Part shown: piece by piece, positions 1-13,335 of the stretch
Layout of the letters: each line of letters opens with the position of its first letter
Position numbering within the stretch: position 1 is the first letter of the stretch
The notes under the pieces: generated by a model
Told to the model about the DNA's origin: nothing
Databases searched by the model: none
What the model saw: only the letters and a program-made list of their open reading frames with translations
Assembly: GCF_000208745.1 (NCBI RefSeq)
Contig: NC_030852.1
Span: 30,644,969 to 30,708,968 of the forward strand
DNA: 64,000 bases
Source of the DNA: Theobroma cacao
Taxonomy: Eukaryota; Streptophyta; Magnoliopsida; Malvales; Malvaceae
Direction: 5' to 3'
Program-made: the position numbers and the translations under genes

Positions 1-1598
1 CAATAATCTTGGCAGCTCCACCACTGAAAATGTACCATATGTACCTATGTGTGCAGAAGCTCAACAAAATACCTAACAATTTGAGTTGAAAAACCTTCTA
101 GCATCAAAAGCTTTCCTTATTTCTTCATTTTGTATCTCCTCCTATTTCCACTTCTTAGTCCTTACCATAGCCTTCCTTTCAACCTTCAATAATTCAGTAT
201 CGTTTTCTTCATATCCTCATTGTTTTCTTCTTTCTTCTTCTTCTTCTTCTTCTTCTTCAAAATAGCTTCGCTGATACTTAAAGTCTGAAACAGACTCTTC
301 GATGGCAGTCCCACTTGCATTTTATCGTCACTTCTTTTCGATTTATTGATTTGTTGGTGAATAAGGAATTCCGTTTCGAAGGTAAACGGAAGAGAGATTG
401 AATTGAGACAGAGAAAATAAGCTTGCCTATGCCAGCAGCAGCGTCAAAGGACAGAAAGAAAACAAACAAAGCATAGAGAGGAAGAGATAAAAGAGTGCAA
501 GAAACATGGACCAATGGAGTATAGAGAGCGTATATGGTGTAAGAAGGAGAAGCAGATATTGTTTTATGTGTCAAAAGTTCTTTCCTTGATCAGTTTTTGC
601 GTTCTCTCTTACTTGCTTGGTTTAAATTAAGGAATCAAATGAATATCAGGGTTTCCTTAGAAATTTCACTCCTTTGCTTATGAACTGTGTACTGACTTGT
701 TCACTCCCTATTCTTTCCCTTTTAACTTTGTGATCAGTTATTATTGTCTTTTGTCATCATTCTTTCTAGGTTTTAGTCTCAGTTCAGAATCTCAAACAAC
801 AAGTATTGATGGAAACTGTTTACTAGGAAGAAATATAGGAGAAAGGGTCTTGGTCGTTTCCACCCATCCCCTTCTCCTTCCTGTTTTCTTCCTTTATTAT
901 ATTAGTATTGTCATTACTACAAGCCTTAATTTGTTGCGTCAAGGTATTGTTCTTGCCTCGGTAACTGGTTGCCAGTTGCGACCATGTCATCTCTGCTACT
1001 GTTTAGTAATAATGTGCCTGTCTACAAATTCTTTATGCGCTGTTGAATCTTCCTCTTAAAACGACACATCCGTGTCCATGTGTTTGAACTGGCAATGGTT
1101 GAAGGTCATAAAGCAAAACATCCAATGATCTGTGGCTCCTTGGGGCTCTACGCCCTTAGGCACACTAACCTAGCCTTAAAAAGTCTCTATCAAAGGGGGT
1201 CTGAGAGGTTTTGTTCCTTCAAAAACTGTCAGTTAATCGTTCAGTAATGTAACGGTCTTGCTTTTCCCATCCATTTTAGCAAACGAAGACGTCATCTCAT
1301 TGATGTTGACTGTTGTAAACGGTAAAACAAATAAAAAAAAAAGCAGTAAATATTAATGAAGAAAAAAAGATTAATTAAAAAATAAGTAGACAAACGCAAC
1401 GAACTGAAAGAAACATGAGCTAACTTGAGGACAATTACTAATAAAAAAAAGTAAGGGATCCAGGCGGGGGCCAGGGCTGAGTGGACCGTGAAGAAAAATT
1501 CGTGGTACAATTATAACATGATAGAAGTATAACAAAAAGCGACACTTTTCTAGTGATTTATACCCGTTGGATCTACTTTTCGTCCATATAATATAATA

Positions 1599-1641
<43 letters not shown>

Positions 1642-1657
1642 NCTTTTCGTCCATATA

Positions 1658-1708
<51 letters not shown>

Positions 1709-4018
1709 ATCTGTCCAGAAAAAGATATATTCTTTATTAGTTGTCAAAATTGGTTTTTGGGGTAGAAGCTGTCAAAACATTTGGATCATATCTGATCGTG
1801 TGTATAGATATAAAATTTCACAAAAAAGGCTTTAATTAGTGGTAAATGAAGAATATATTTTTGTGAGATGTAAATCTGTGCGCTAATATTGGCAAGCAAA
1901 AAGAAAAAGAAAGAAACGAGAGCCACATATAAATACACGTAATAATGGGCGTTGCAAATTTGACAAGTAGCAGCTATTACGCATAGCACAGTGGTCTCCC
2001 ATAATTCCACTCGCGATTTCATCTTTGCCAACTAGCAACGACGTGCGTGGGTTCTCTTAATCTGCAGTGGCAATTCCTCTCTTCCCACTTCCTTCCATGT
2101 ATCTATCAAAGATCAAGGAGGACAAGATCTGATCTCTCACCCAAAAAGAAAGACCAAAAGAAAGTTTGATCATTCAAACCCCTGACTTGGCCTACCCATG
2201 TGCATGTTGTTTTACTACCACCCTGGCCTTCTCCAGGCACCCCCCGGACTTGCCCACTTGTTTTCCTTGCTTTGCTACCGATATTGTATATCCTTTCTTT
2301 TATGGGGCATATGCCTGTTGTTCATATCCCTATATCTTTATCCACAAGTTGAAGTACTTATCCTTCAATGTGCTGTTTTGTATGCTATTATTATGTGCAT
2401 ACGTATATGTGTATAGTATTCATAAAGGAATACTATTATTATGATCTTTTTGTGATAATAATGGGGATAAGAATACATCATGAATTCATATCGATGATAA
2501 AACTATACAAGTAAAACAGGTGCAGCACATGGGGGGCTGGGAATTGGGAAAGGAGTGGCCTTGGGTTGGTGACTGTGGTGTTGGTGACAGGATTTTACAC
2601 ATATAATTAAGGGGATGGCCCCAGCGTGTTGTGGTGTACAAAAACTTTCACCTTTTCCCCAAGCATTTTAAGTGATGAAAAGGGGAGGGGAAGAAATATA
2701 TATATACATGTGATAAAAAGGAGACATAAAAACCACCCATCCCACTTATCCCATTCTTCACTTTGCTTTATTTTGGAATCAAAAGAAAATATATTTACTT
2801 CATTACTGGATTACTTAGCACATGGATAGACAATTGAAAGTGGACATGTGCGCCGGTGCGTCATGGGAAGGAGCCTTTCAATTATAGCATCAATATTCTT
2901 TCTTTTCTTTACTAGTATTTTGCAGGCTGTCTTAGCTCACAAAACTCTGTTTTCTTCTTTAAAAATGGGTATTATTATTATTATTTGATTAATATTTAGA
3001 TTGTGAACTCTCTATTTCCCTTACACGCATCATGTAATCATTGAGATTAATATGTAAATAAATACAGCTTCGAAAGCAGATAGTATTATCCAAGTTCAAA
3101 TATTCCTTTCCATAAAAATTAAAGATGAAAAAGATATGGTACTGCACTTTTCTTTAAGTTAATACTACCAAAGAGTAGTAGACGGCCGAAGGGTATATGT
3201 TGGCGCTCAAGTTGCCCCACCTCTTACAGTTGTATAATTAATGTATCAATTACGTATATGAGCACAATACTGCCGACGAATATGATGAAACGTTCAATTA
3301 TGGAACAGTGACATGTAACACAGCTTTTAAAGTACCGAGTCATTGCTAGAAAATCAAGATGGCAGTACAAATTTAACATGATCCAATGCAAATAAGTACT
3401 GGAATATATAGCTTAACCCAAATGATAGATCAAGAACAAAATAATATATTAATTACAATTTTTTTGATATAAAAATCACCTTACTTAATACCAATAAGCA
3501 CCGTTTAACATTTCCCTTAAGCTTAAGAGATCCTTTTTCAATCTTTAATTTTTTAGTTCAGACGACATTGAGAAAGTAATTAATGGCGAGACGAAACTTG
3601 TTGCTTAATTTAGAACAGGCGCCAGCGCTAAGGATTACAAGATGGTGTAAGGATTCCGGCCGAACCAGGAAATGCAAGCAGCCCACTAATAAGGTATAGT
3701 CTTTGGACCTCGGAATGAATATACCAACCCACAAAAGCTTCCAGATTGAGAATCCCCTGCTGCTTATGGTAAAGGTGGGAACGGCCTAGAAATATTGCGT
3801 ATTCACTTGTTACCATCCAACTGTACACTTCTCTTCAGTTTGGTTAATGATGAAGACAAAGAAAAACAAAACCAACAATAATTTCATATGAAAGGTGAAA
3901 AAGTGCCCGTGAAAACGAAAATCTTAGAACGAAATTTTCATTGCCTCGTCCAAAACAAACATGTTTGGGACACTGGAAACATTCAAAAATGAGACTAATA
4001 AGCTATGTAAGATGTGAC
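1..4018. other. gene-free AT-rich intergenic region
   Basis: No convincing gene was found on either strand. The open frames here are short, lack recognisable domains and have no splice-compatible neighbours. Low-complexity tracts include a TTC run near 231-258 and a long AT microsatellite at about 1590-1706. No tRNA signature or familiar miRNA was noticed by eye. The right end lies downstream of the TMEM120-like gene and will hold its 3' untranslated region. Confidence 0.6.
1576..1730. repeat. AT microsatellite with duplicated flank and an N
   Basis: A 25-base unit beginning CTTTTCGTCCATATAATATA occurs at 1576 and again at 1643, each followed by a long (TA)n tract. The only ambiguous base I noticed in the window, N, sits at 1642 directly before the second copy. 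This is the pattern expected when an assembler joins two reads that both end in the same microsatellite, so the duplication may not exist in the genome. Confidence 0.8.
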
Positions 4019-7000
4019 CTAAGAATTACGAACAACGTAATCCAACTCCTGCTTGCTCTTAGTTCTTTTCATCTTTGCCTTAAACCTTGACTTTGCCATG
4101 AGTGTCTGTACTGTGTTCATAAAGTTCCCAACAGCCATCAAAACCAAAAGGATCCCACAAAATATTACCTGCCAAAACCCAGCTCTCCATCACTAAGCAT
4201 TATTTCCAAAGTATATACAACATTAATTTGACCCTTTTTTATTGCATATATGAACAAAAAGAGAAACTGTAATCAGAGAAAGCCTACCTGCCATTCAGAA
4301 ACAACCCCAACGAATGCTGTATTGAGCAATAGGAGTCCAACGTATGCCTCAAAACCCTATAATCATGTTCATGAGCACACAGGAATATTATACAGTTAAT
4401 TGCAATTAGTTGTGGAGAAACTTCAGAAGAAAATATCTCATGAATAAACACATGCTCCAATGATAAAAAGGCATGCTACATCAATCCTTTTCCCTTTTTG
4501 TTTTGAGGGAGAAAAAATAAAGGAAAAGAAGAAAAAGGATATTAGTACCCCCCATGCTAAGCAGGAGAAAAAGAGCAAAAAGACATAACTTGAGACAACC
4601 AACAAAAAATGAAGAACTACTTTGCGCTTGTAACCACCAACTGAGATTTTCTGCAAGATCTGGGTCATAATCTATACCCCTTATTATCCAAGCAGTTATC
4701 ATCGAGAAATAATTAATGACAGGCGAGTTCAACCCTAAAGAAGCACTCACACAACCTTCAGGATGTAATTATTTTAAGATTTATATCAACAGAAAACTAA
4801 AATTAAACATTTACAGAACACCTAAAGGCTAAAACATACTCCTTAAAAGGCTGTGCAGGCACTTCAAAGAAGTTAAATAAACTATTAGTTAGCATTGGGT
4901 GTGCAAGTTCAAAGGTAAATAAGAAATTGATAGCAACAACAGATTTTCTTCTTTGCTGACTTGAACTGTAATAAATCATTTAGAAATTTGTAGTTTGAAC
5001 CGAAGGTCTTAAACCCTCGGGGGTAAAGAACAACATAAATTGGACATTGTCACACACATTCTAAGCAAGCATTCGTCAAAAGTTAGCCTGCATTACCTGC
5101 ATAAGGAAAAGTATAGGACATAGAACCCACAATTGTCCATCTACACCAGCTGTTTCTCCCCAGACAACATCCATTCTATTAGCCTGAAAATAATAATGCA
5201 TTAACGATTAGAATTTAGAACTGGTTCCCCATTATTGTACGGATATGAAATGGAGGCATAATAGCTACTGCTCCTGGCAGAAAAAGGGTACGATTTTTAC
5301 ATTTTTGTAACATGCAAGGGAGATGCAAAAGAACAAAAAGGGATTCAAACCAAGGTTATAGCTAGTATGCAAAAATTATTAACATTGAACAAAGAAAACG
5401 AATTTTATTATTATTATTATTTTGATCAGCAAAACAAATTTTATTATCTGATGCAGAAAGAGGAACACCACCTTTCCCAGGGCAATACGAGTATAAAGCC
5501 TCTGGCGCTGATATCTATTTTGTAGAAGCATGGCAACTCCTTGCATCATAGCCCACTGAAGGAAAAGTTCTACACCTCTCTGCACAAGATTTACCGGTTT
5601 GTTAATCAATAACACAAAATATAATTAATGCACAAACCTAGAAAAGTGACCTGCTTTTGAGCACAATTAGGCTGTCCTTTAATCTCCCAAGTGAGACTAA
5701 CTAAGGCCATAACCATAGCACAATAATGATGGTAAATCCACCTGCAAAAGTATCATTTAGTCATCACTTGGTGTTGCAAGACTAAACAGAAAAATAGGAT
5801 GCACACAAACACGAACTACAGACAAACACTGACGATCAAAATTACAAGTTTTAGAATTGATAATTAAATTTTTTTTTTGAATAGTTAGAATTGATAATTA
5901 ATTAACATGAGTGTTTCATAACATAGACAATACTTGTTCTCCTAGGTTGTTGTAAGCCACAATCTAGCAATATATTTCCAAACAAAACTGAGTAAATAAT
6001 AAAACTAGATTAGATAAGCTGTTTCAACAAAATCATCAACACATAATAATAAAAAAGGAGATTCCACAAGATTCTTGGGGCTTCATAGCCGTAAACACAG
6101 CTTGCGAAATGATTTCAAACAATTTCAATAACCCAGATGAGATGGTCAGCAGAAAAGGATACAAACTTCTTTCCCTGCCCACCTTTATGTCAAATGAGTG
6201 CAACTGATTTTGACAGGTTGAAGTTGTAAATAATGTAACTCACTGAACAATAACCCAATACAATGCAAGTATATAATCACAAGCAAGTCAATCTCTACTC
6301 TCTCTCTCTCTCACAAATTTGGCAATGTAGCCAACCCAAGAAATCAAGAGGTTTAAAAAAAATGAAATAAGAGACTGTTTCAGGCATTAAACTGTGAGCA
6401 ATAATCCAGAACCAATTTTTTATTAAAAGGTCTAAACATTTGACATCACCTGGGAAGGGGTTACATATAAATAAACCATCTATAGCACAAGACAATGGTT
6501 TCAACTGGTTCATAAAATGATTCTAATGATGTAATCAAAAGGAGAGATTTATCAAAACATAGACACCATTTCTTCCTATGCTCTCACTGAAACACCATGA
6601 GGATGTATTCCAGCTGTCAAAACTAAAAGAAACATCAACTCAAGTATTATAATGAGAAGATAGAAAATCTTTTCCAAAGTATCTTACTCACTCTCTTCCA
6701 CTTCTCCAACCAACCACCCAACCACAAGCAAGCACTACATAGAGTGAACTAGCTCATCGAAGTAGTCCTAAACAATCACACAAGTTCATCAATTTCAATG
6801 TAGGAGAAAACTATTAACATGATTAATACTCCAGAAGGAAATTACAGTAGGGAAAAGGATAATTAATCTTTCGTGTATAAATATACAACAGGAGACAAGT
6901 TTCTGAATTCTCACCCACATTGTGCCTTTGTAAGCATTACATCCTAAACCACAAAAGACATAATTAAAAGCAAGTAGTGACCCTTAAAAGGGGAACAGAA

Positions 7001-8442
7001 AGGAGAGAAGCCATCTGATTAATAGGAGAATGAGCATCTCTTCCACTATGATCTTGGCCACAAGTCACAATTTGCATGAACTTAAACAAACTTAAAAGAT
7101 ATTTTGATCTCAGAAGTACCCATATCACAATCTCATCTTTGATGACGAAGTCCAATTTATACAAACAATACTAGAAAGTAAAAATGCTTGCTTTGAGGAA
7201 ACATTTTAAAAAAAGATGGCATGCAATTACCATGGGCGAATATCACTTCCATTTGCTCGCAATATGTTTTCTCGCAAAGCCAAACCAGTGTAAAGGAACA
7301 GCAACCATGCCTGACATAGCATACACGCAGCATTATATCACAAACTCTGAATTGCATCAGCAACAAGTGAACTGAACCCAAACAAAAACCCTAAGAAATA
7401 ATTCTCTTAATACCTGGTACAACTGAACTGGAAATGCAGGCAAGCATCCTTCCCAGATCCAAGATCTTAAAATAAGCAAAGTTAACGGAAAAAGAAGAAA
7501 CAGAAATGCAGTTCTATCCTGTTGAAGGGAGATAGTAATTAGTCAGTATAAATACTGAAATTTCAAATTTTCCCTTTTAGCTTTCTAGAAATAATTCGCC
7601 AAGAACTCATGAATCCGAAACAATTCTACTACTAATTTGGGATATGTAAATATACCATAGTCGGAGGTAACTGAAATGTAAAATGAGCCTACATGTGCAT
7701 ATTGCGCTGAATTTCTATATGCGGGAAATGACATGCAATTGTTAAATTGAAGAACATATTCGGATCCCAATCAAAAGACAAGCAAATAATAGAATTAAGA
7801 AAAAAAAAGGGTTAAAAGCGAAGTGATGCTTACTCTGTAGCTGTTATATTCCTCCTTAACTTTCAATTGGACGTCTTTGCGGGATGCCCGCACATTGATT
7901 GGTCCCAAAAACATCCTCAGAAATCTTCCTGCAATTACCAATTACAATTAATTTATTAATTAATATCTCCAATAAAAGAAAAATTAATTTACTTCAATTT
8001 AAAAGAAAAGAGAAGAAATTATTCTACCCTGAGCTTTGGCAGGAAGAAAAGCAGCGGCGTCTCCATCGGTTATAATACATCTGGCTCTCAGTAAATCCTC
8101 TTCAAGCTGTTTCGAATCCAATTTTGTATTTTTTCTCTTAAGATTTCATAAATGAAGAAACAATTACGAGAAATTAAAAATGAAAAGGGAACATGCAAGA
8201 TAGGGATTTGCCTTGTCGGCGAGCTTGGGATCCAAAAGCTTTTGAGAGAGAAGGGAATTGATCAAGGAACGGAGGCGGCGAATGGAGGATTCAAGAGAAT
8301 TAGCTTTTTGGCGGAGAGATTGCTCCTCGTTCGATATCCTCGATATGAGCGAAGCGCCGGATTCTTGCAACTCTCTGGCTTGCTCCACCACTCTCCCAAC
8401 TTCCTCTTCGACTTTCTTCGCCGATTCATCCACCGCCTCCAT
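4019..8442 (-). CDS. TMEM120/TMPIT-like multi-pass membrane protein, 364 aa
   Basis: Exons (minus order): 8212-8442, 8028-8106, 7834-7928, 7414-7518, 7231-7310, 5651-5741, 5472-5579, 5097-5183, 4288-4356, 4019-4168; all phases join and give 364 residues. Residues 1-100 are charged and heptad-like, as in the coiled-coil start of TMEM120 proteins. Hydrophobic segments follow at about 139-155, 172-188, 200-218, 278-292 and 316-336. The family-typical WAMMQGVAMLLQNRYQRQRL stretch lies in exon 7. Arabidopsis has a close homologue annotated as TMPIT-like. Animal TMEM120A has an ELOVL-like fold that binds coenzyme A and sits at the nuclear envelope/ER; a similar role in plants is inference. Intron 1 uses a GC donor (AAG|GCAAAT); no GT nearby gives the required phase 0. 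Intron 5 is by far the largest (about 1.5 kb). Confidence 0.93.
5851..5901 (-). mobile_element. 17-bp poly(T) insertion flanked by a 17-bp direct repeat
   Basis: TTAGAATTGATAATTAA occurs at 5851-5867 and 5885-5901, separated only by a short tract of ten T followed by GAATAG. A homopolymer tail between long target-site duplications is what target-primed reverse transcription leaves behind, so this looks like an extremely 5'-truncated LINE-type insertion with its tail on the minus strand. It lies in intron 5 of the TMEM120-like gene. A local tandem duplication is the alternative. Confidence 0.45.
6296..6314. repeat. (CT)n microsatellite
   Basis: A short run of CT dinucleotides lies inside the large intron 5 of the TMEM120-like gene. 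No functional meaning is apparent. Confidence 0.7.
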
Positions 8443-10820
8443 TTTCTCCTTAGATTTTTCGAATAAGATTTCTCCTTTTTTTTTTCTAATAAATAATAAA
8501 TGATTGTTGGATGCTGCTACTCTACTTTGATAAGATATCTCAGCTCTAGTGTGTTTTTTTTGGGTTTGTTTGATTGTTGTAGTTTTATTGTGGAAGACAA
8601 AAGGAGAAATAAAAAAATAAATAAAAAATAGTATTTATAGTTCAAAGGTTGAAAGAAAGGGAAGGTGTGCTTTCCTTGTCTTTTGGGAAATATAATTTTC
8701 TGGTAGTGAGGGGTGGTGGAGGAAGGCGAAGAACTTAAAAGAGTTTCCTTCTCTTCTATTCTCCTCCCTGCTTTTACTATGTGGACTCTGATGTCCTCCC
8801 CTTCCTCTTTTGTCCCACACTCCCACGCAACACAAACTTATTCTTTTTATTTATTATTATTTAAATAAAATTATATGTTCTCCTCCCAAATAAAAACCCA
8901 ACACTGGTATGTGCTTATATGAATGAAAATGCTTTTGGCCAAGTGTTTGAAGTATGGTATAGATCATTAGTAGTCTGTCTTGTCGACTAAAAGAAAATCC
9001 ACCCAAACCTTCCATGGTTTCACGTGGCAAAACACTGATATACAAATATATGCTGTTCGAGTATAGAATATTTTCTGTTTTCATATTGCTGCTAGTACAT
9101 TTTTTTTGCTCTATATCCTTCTAGCTTGCCACTAATTTGCAACTCTTTTTTTCTTTTGGGTTTTGCCTAATCAGTTTTGCTTCCATTTTCTTTTGGCTCA
9201 GCGGATTATAAGATTTGCATTTTTTTTCAGGTACTAATAAAACCAAACTAATATATAGGTATAAATATAAGGTCCAAGTTTGAATGGCACTATTGCAGCA
9301 GCCTTAGTTTAAACAGCATAGGGCTTAGCCGTCTGCGCAATTAATTGAACTTGACGACAACAGGGGGGCAGACGGGACACAACTTCGTGGGGATTAGGGA
9401 GCCCAAACCCCTAGACTTTGGTCCTGCTCTCCTCTATAGGTTCTAATTTGATCTACTATTTTTAAGATGAGAAAAATATTCTTCTCTCTTTAATTAACTT
9501 AAAACCTGGCTCTTCCTTCTTAACTTTCATCCCTTTCTCTTCTTTGGTCTCTCTGATGAAGCAAATGGGTGATGACTGTGATGAATAGTAGAGCAGCTAT
9601 CTCACTCCCCGGTGGTTTACTTTCCAGAGCAACTACAAAAAGAAGCAAAGCTCAGTGCATGCCTTTTTGTCCCCTATAAATGCTTGTCCACGAGCAACAT
9701 TGCTTGACTATCATCGTTCTACAGATAGAGGACCTCTCCCCCATACTATAATGGACCTAGCCACTCCAGGAAACCTAGCTAGCCCTGACCATGAACAAAT
9801 GATGGTGCGTAGCCTCCTTGTTCGGAGTTTGCCATGGTCTATTGCGGTTAGCAAATTTGAAAGATATGTGGCAACTTCAACCTCACTCTTCCCACTGTCA
9901 ACCACCCTGAATTTTAGTCAATAGAAGGTTGCTCACGCAAACCAAGGATTCCCAACCTCGTCAAATGCCAATCATTTTGGTAGATATCGTATCAAAGTTG
10001 TATTCACTAATTTCCTTTATATGGTACAACTTATGCATTTAGACCAATAAAAAGGAGATTATTGACGAAGACCCTTGGATGATGGGTTTTGAGTTTCATT
10101 TATTTATATGTTCGGATTCGTGCCTCTAGTAGGCTAAGTTATAATATAATGCAAGTAACTGTAAAAAGATAAAGAACAATGGCATACGAGGTTGTTGGCT
10201 TGCACTGACTAGTGAGAAAACAATTCTCCACTTGGTTGCCATTGAAAAGCTTCACACCAGTATTCAATAATCAACAGCCTAAAAATAAGAAAGAATCATC
10301 CGAATCAGAACAATCACAAAACCAAACATTGAATCGGCGAAACTGGAAAGTCTTAACTAACATCCAAGTTCAACCACCATTAGCATTGAAGATCCAAATA
10401 ATATGCTGCAATGAAAAATTCAAAGCGCCATTCTAGCAACTGGGGAGCCTTTAACAATTATCTCTATCCCTACGGTAATTTACCTTGTCAATCTTTGCCA
10501 TATACACATGATCAGAAATTCAACAACTGCGGAGGCGAGGGCTTAATTCTCAGTTAATGAAGACAGTGAGCGCATCTGTTTAGCTAATCCTACTACCATC
10601 GAAACAAAGACACTAACGGAGTGATTTGGAGTAAAAAATACATACTTTTACAGTACATGAATAAAATACACAACCATTCTAATAAAACCTACCCTTCACC
10701 TCTTTGAAAGGGAAAGATTATCTTGGGTGGAATCGCAGTGATTTTGGCTATTTTCCAAGAAGAAAAATAAGACAAAGAAGGTGCAAAGAGAGAGAGAGAG
10801 AGAGGGACTATGAATCTCTC
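8443..10820. other. intergenic region between TMEM120-like and PMT genes
   Basis: The left part (about 8443-8900) is the 5' flank and promoter of the TMEM120-like gene on the minus strand. The right end holds the 3' untranslated region of the methyltransferase, including a GA microsatellite near 10786-10804. The frames at 9655-9924 and 9711-9905 overlap on opposite strands and resemble no family I know. No RNA gene was recognised. Confidence 0.55.
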
Positions 10821-13335
10821 CTAGCTTTGTTTTGCTGTAGCTTCACCAGTCCAGTATGTTTTGACAGCAACAAGAATTTTCTCAGGATTGAATGGTCCGC
10901 TTTCATGGTCCATGATCTGGCTCTTCCATCTCATTCCATCTGTTATACTATTAATCTTCACAAGCAGCTCCACTGAGTCCCTAAAAATAACCGTCCCTTC
11001 TGGCCTCAGAATTCGGTCCATCTCCAGCAAGATGTAAGTGATGTCACACCTTCAATGTACAAATTAAAACACGTTCAACCACAATTACAAATTACAAGAT
11101 CAAAGATAGCTCATGATTGAGAATACATCCCCTCAAATATTACCTGTCCTGGTATATACTAAACAAGCCACTAGCATGGATGAGATCGTATGTTCTTGGA
11201 TATGTTGAGAATGCCTCACACCAGTCCTGATACGTACCGATTAAACCTCGTTCGTAAATAGCTCCCAACGTGTTATGATCTGAATTTGCAGGGACCACAT
11301 TCATGACCCACACTGGATACTTTAACAATGCTGCCGCAAATCCCCCAAGGTAAGCATTCATGTCCATTATATTCCGATATCGTCCAGTGGGTAGGAGACT
11401 AATAATTCGTTTGTAATGTTCCACTCTATCGTTCCACAGTTCATTATCCTCCCGAAATTTCTCAGCAGTGATGCCTGGTATTGAACCACTGCTAATTCTA
11501 GGAGGGACAGCAAATGCACGCTCCGGCCATTTTTCTACTGCCCCACCAGCAACGTCATCTGAGCTGCTTACTTCTGGAAGTGGGGTTATGCAAGCTTCCA
11601 AATCTCTGTACCTTTTTAGCACAAATTGACAAAAGAAAAATGAGAACACAAAAGGCCTTTTATGTCTGTGTGCCAAAGGAGGATATAAGAGCATTGAAGC
11701 ACTAAAGAGAGTACCAAGCTGTGTCTGGATTGTCTGACTTGCATATGTGCGGTGTTTTAATGACCTTTTTACTTTTAATACACTCAATGTGGTTGATTGG
11801 CTTTTGCCAAACTGATAGATCATTATTTTCAATCACTTTCTTCCAGCATAGTCGTTTGGCAACATCTTCGATAGCATCTTGCTCTTGTTTTAAATCCTCC
11901 TGTGTCCTTTCCCAGCCTCTCCAGTATTTCTTCCAGTGAATAGGAGGACCAGAGAGAACCCAATAACCACCAGGCCTTAGAATCCGGTCCACTTCAGTGA
12001 GATACAAACCATCTATACCAAATGAAGGAAACCATTAGCTAATACACAACTTTTGGACCTGTAGAAGAATGAGATAGAAAGTAGTAATAGGGTCATATGA
12101 TGCCTAGCTGTTGTCACATAGAAGGCAGTAAAAGGGTCATTTCCCCTTCCTTATTGAGTCATCTTCTTATTTTTGACAAAATAGCTTGAGATATAGAGAT
12201 GCCTTACCGTACTTTTGCCAAGGTATCAAACAGCGAGAACAATGAGCCAAGTCAAAAGCCCTGGCTGGGTAAGGAAGCCTCTGTGAACCCATGATTCCAA
12301 TCATTGCAGGAACTCCACGTTCCAATGCAAATTGAACCTGTGCTTCATGTGTATCTCTTGGAGCAATAGACATTGTCAAGACATTCCTCTTCAAGAGGTA
12401 AGCACCAAAACTTGCAACCTAACACCAGAGAAAAGAAGTAAAGGAGAGAATTAGCAAAGGCAATTAGTAGACAATTGGAGCAACGGTTATTAACATAGAC
12501 CGAAAGTAGATATGCCATTGTATTGCACAAGAATCAAAAACAATTCTTGATTTTAAAAAATTTATAAACCAATTAGATAGCAACAAATTCTAAAGGATGG
12601 AAAAAAATGCAAGCAAACAAATTGTCAAAAAGGATGTTCATTGCTTACCCCGCAGCCAGTATCAACTGCTGTTCTGATGGTTCCATCAGTAAGGGGAATG
12701 AGCTGGGCAATGTCATCAATATACGCATCAGCTCCCCGAGGGAACATGGTGCCTCCCCCAGGGAATCTGAAACGATCACCCTCTACTTGAATCCAATTCT
12801 GAATTGCCTTCTCAATACTGAGTTCTCTATGAGGAATATTGTCATACCAGGCATAATCTCGGCTCTGAGGCCACTTGAAAGGGGTCTTATATTTTGGTGG
12901 GGCAGGTATAAGGCAGAGGAGTAGTTCTTCCTTCGTGGGACAATGCCGCTCTCTATATTTCAACATGTCCCGATCAAATTTCCTTCCCCTCACTTTATCT
13001 TGGCAGGGAGTGTACTCGCTGAATGACATATCACATGGTGGAAACTGACTGACTGTTTTAGAACTGCGTACCTCAACTTGATGATGGCTTGCAAAGTCCA
13101 AGTTAGTTGATGATGGATTAACTGGGGAATTGCCATCGCCTGATGTAGTGGCATTACCATCACAACCAACTCTACTGTAAACATCGGATCCAGTAGTGGG
13201 AGTAGTACTATTCTGCCAAGCTCCCAACACGTAAAACAATATGCAGAGGCCACTAACCCCTAGTATCCAAGTGAGACGTTTCCTCTTTGCTTCTAGCTGA
13301 TGATGCTTTGGCGATCCACTGTACTCTTTGGCCAT
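10821..13335 (-). CDS. PMT18: PMT18-like putative methyltransferase (DUF248 family), 630 aa
   Basis: Exons: 12649-13335, 12208-12418, 11715-12012, 11144-11611, 10821-11049; phases join to 630 residues, about the family length. A short basic cytosolic tail is followed by one transmembrane anchor at residues 21-39, the type II Golgi topology of this family. Family hallmarks visible are the [11 protein letters not shown] segment (101-111), YRERHCP (127-133), the [17 protein letters not shown] stretch and the S-adenosylmethionine motif DTGCG (225-229); the second methyltransferase-like half carries the [16 protein letters not shown] and MDRILRPEG segments. QUA2/PMT proteins are proposed to methylate homogalacturonan in the Golgi; activity for this member is inference. 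The MAKE... start and the wording of the first 60 residues match Arabidopsis PMT18 best by memory. An acceptor (GCAG at 13348-13345) just before the ATG suggests a leader intron. Confidence 0.94.

Noticed and set aside
278..574. 98-codon open frame on the minus strand
   Set aside because: No recognisable family; the C-terminal half reads as random lysine/arginine codons and the region is low-complexity.
697..1059. 120-codon open frame on the plus strand
   Set aside because: No domain, hydrophobic composition follows the T-rich DNA, and no supporting splice or promoter context.
9655..9924. Overlapping open frames on both strands upstream of the PMT gene
   Set aside because: Both strands are open by chance; neither matches any family I know.
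12607..12924. 105-codon plus-strand frame opposite PMT exon 1
   Set aside because: Antisense shadow of the conserved methyltransferase exon.
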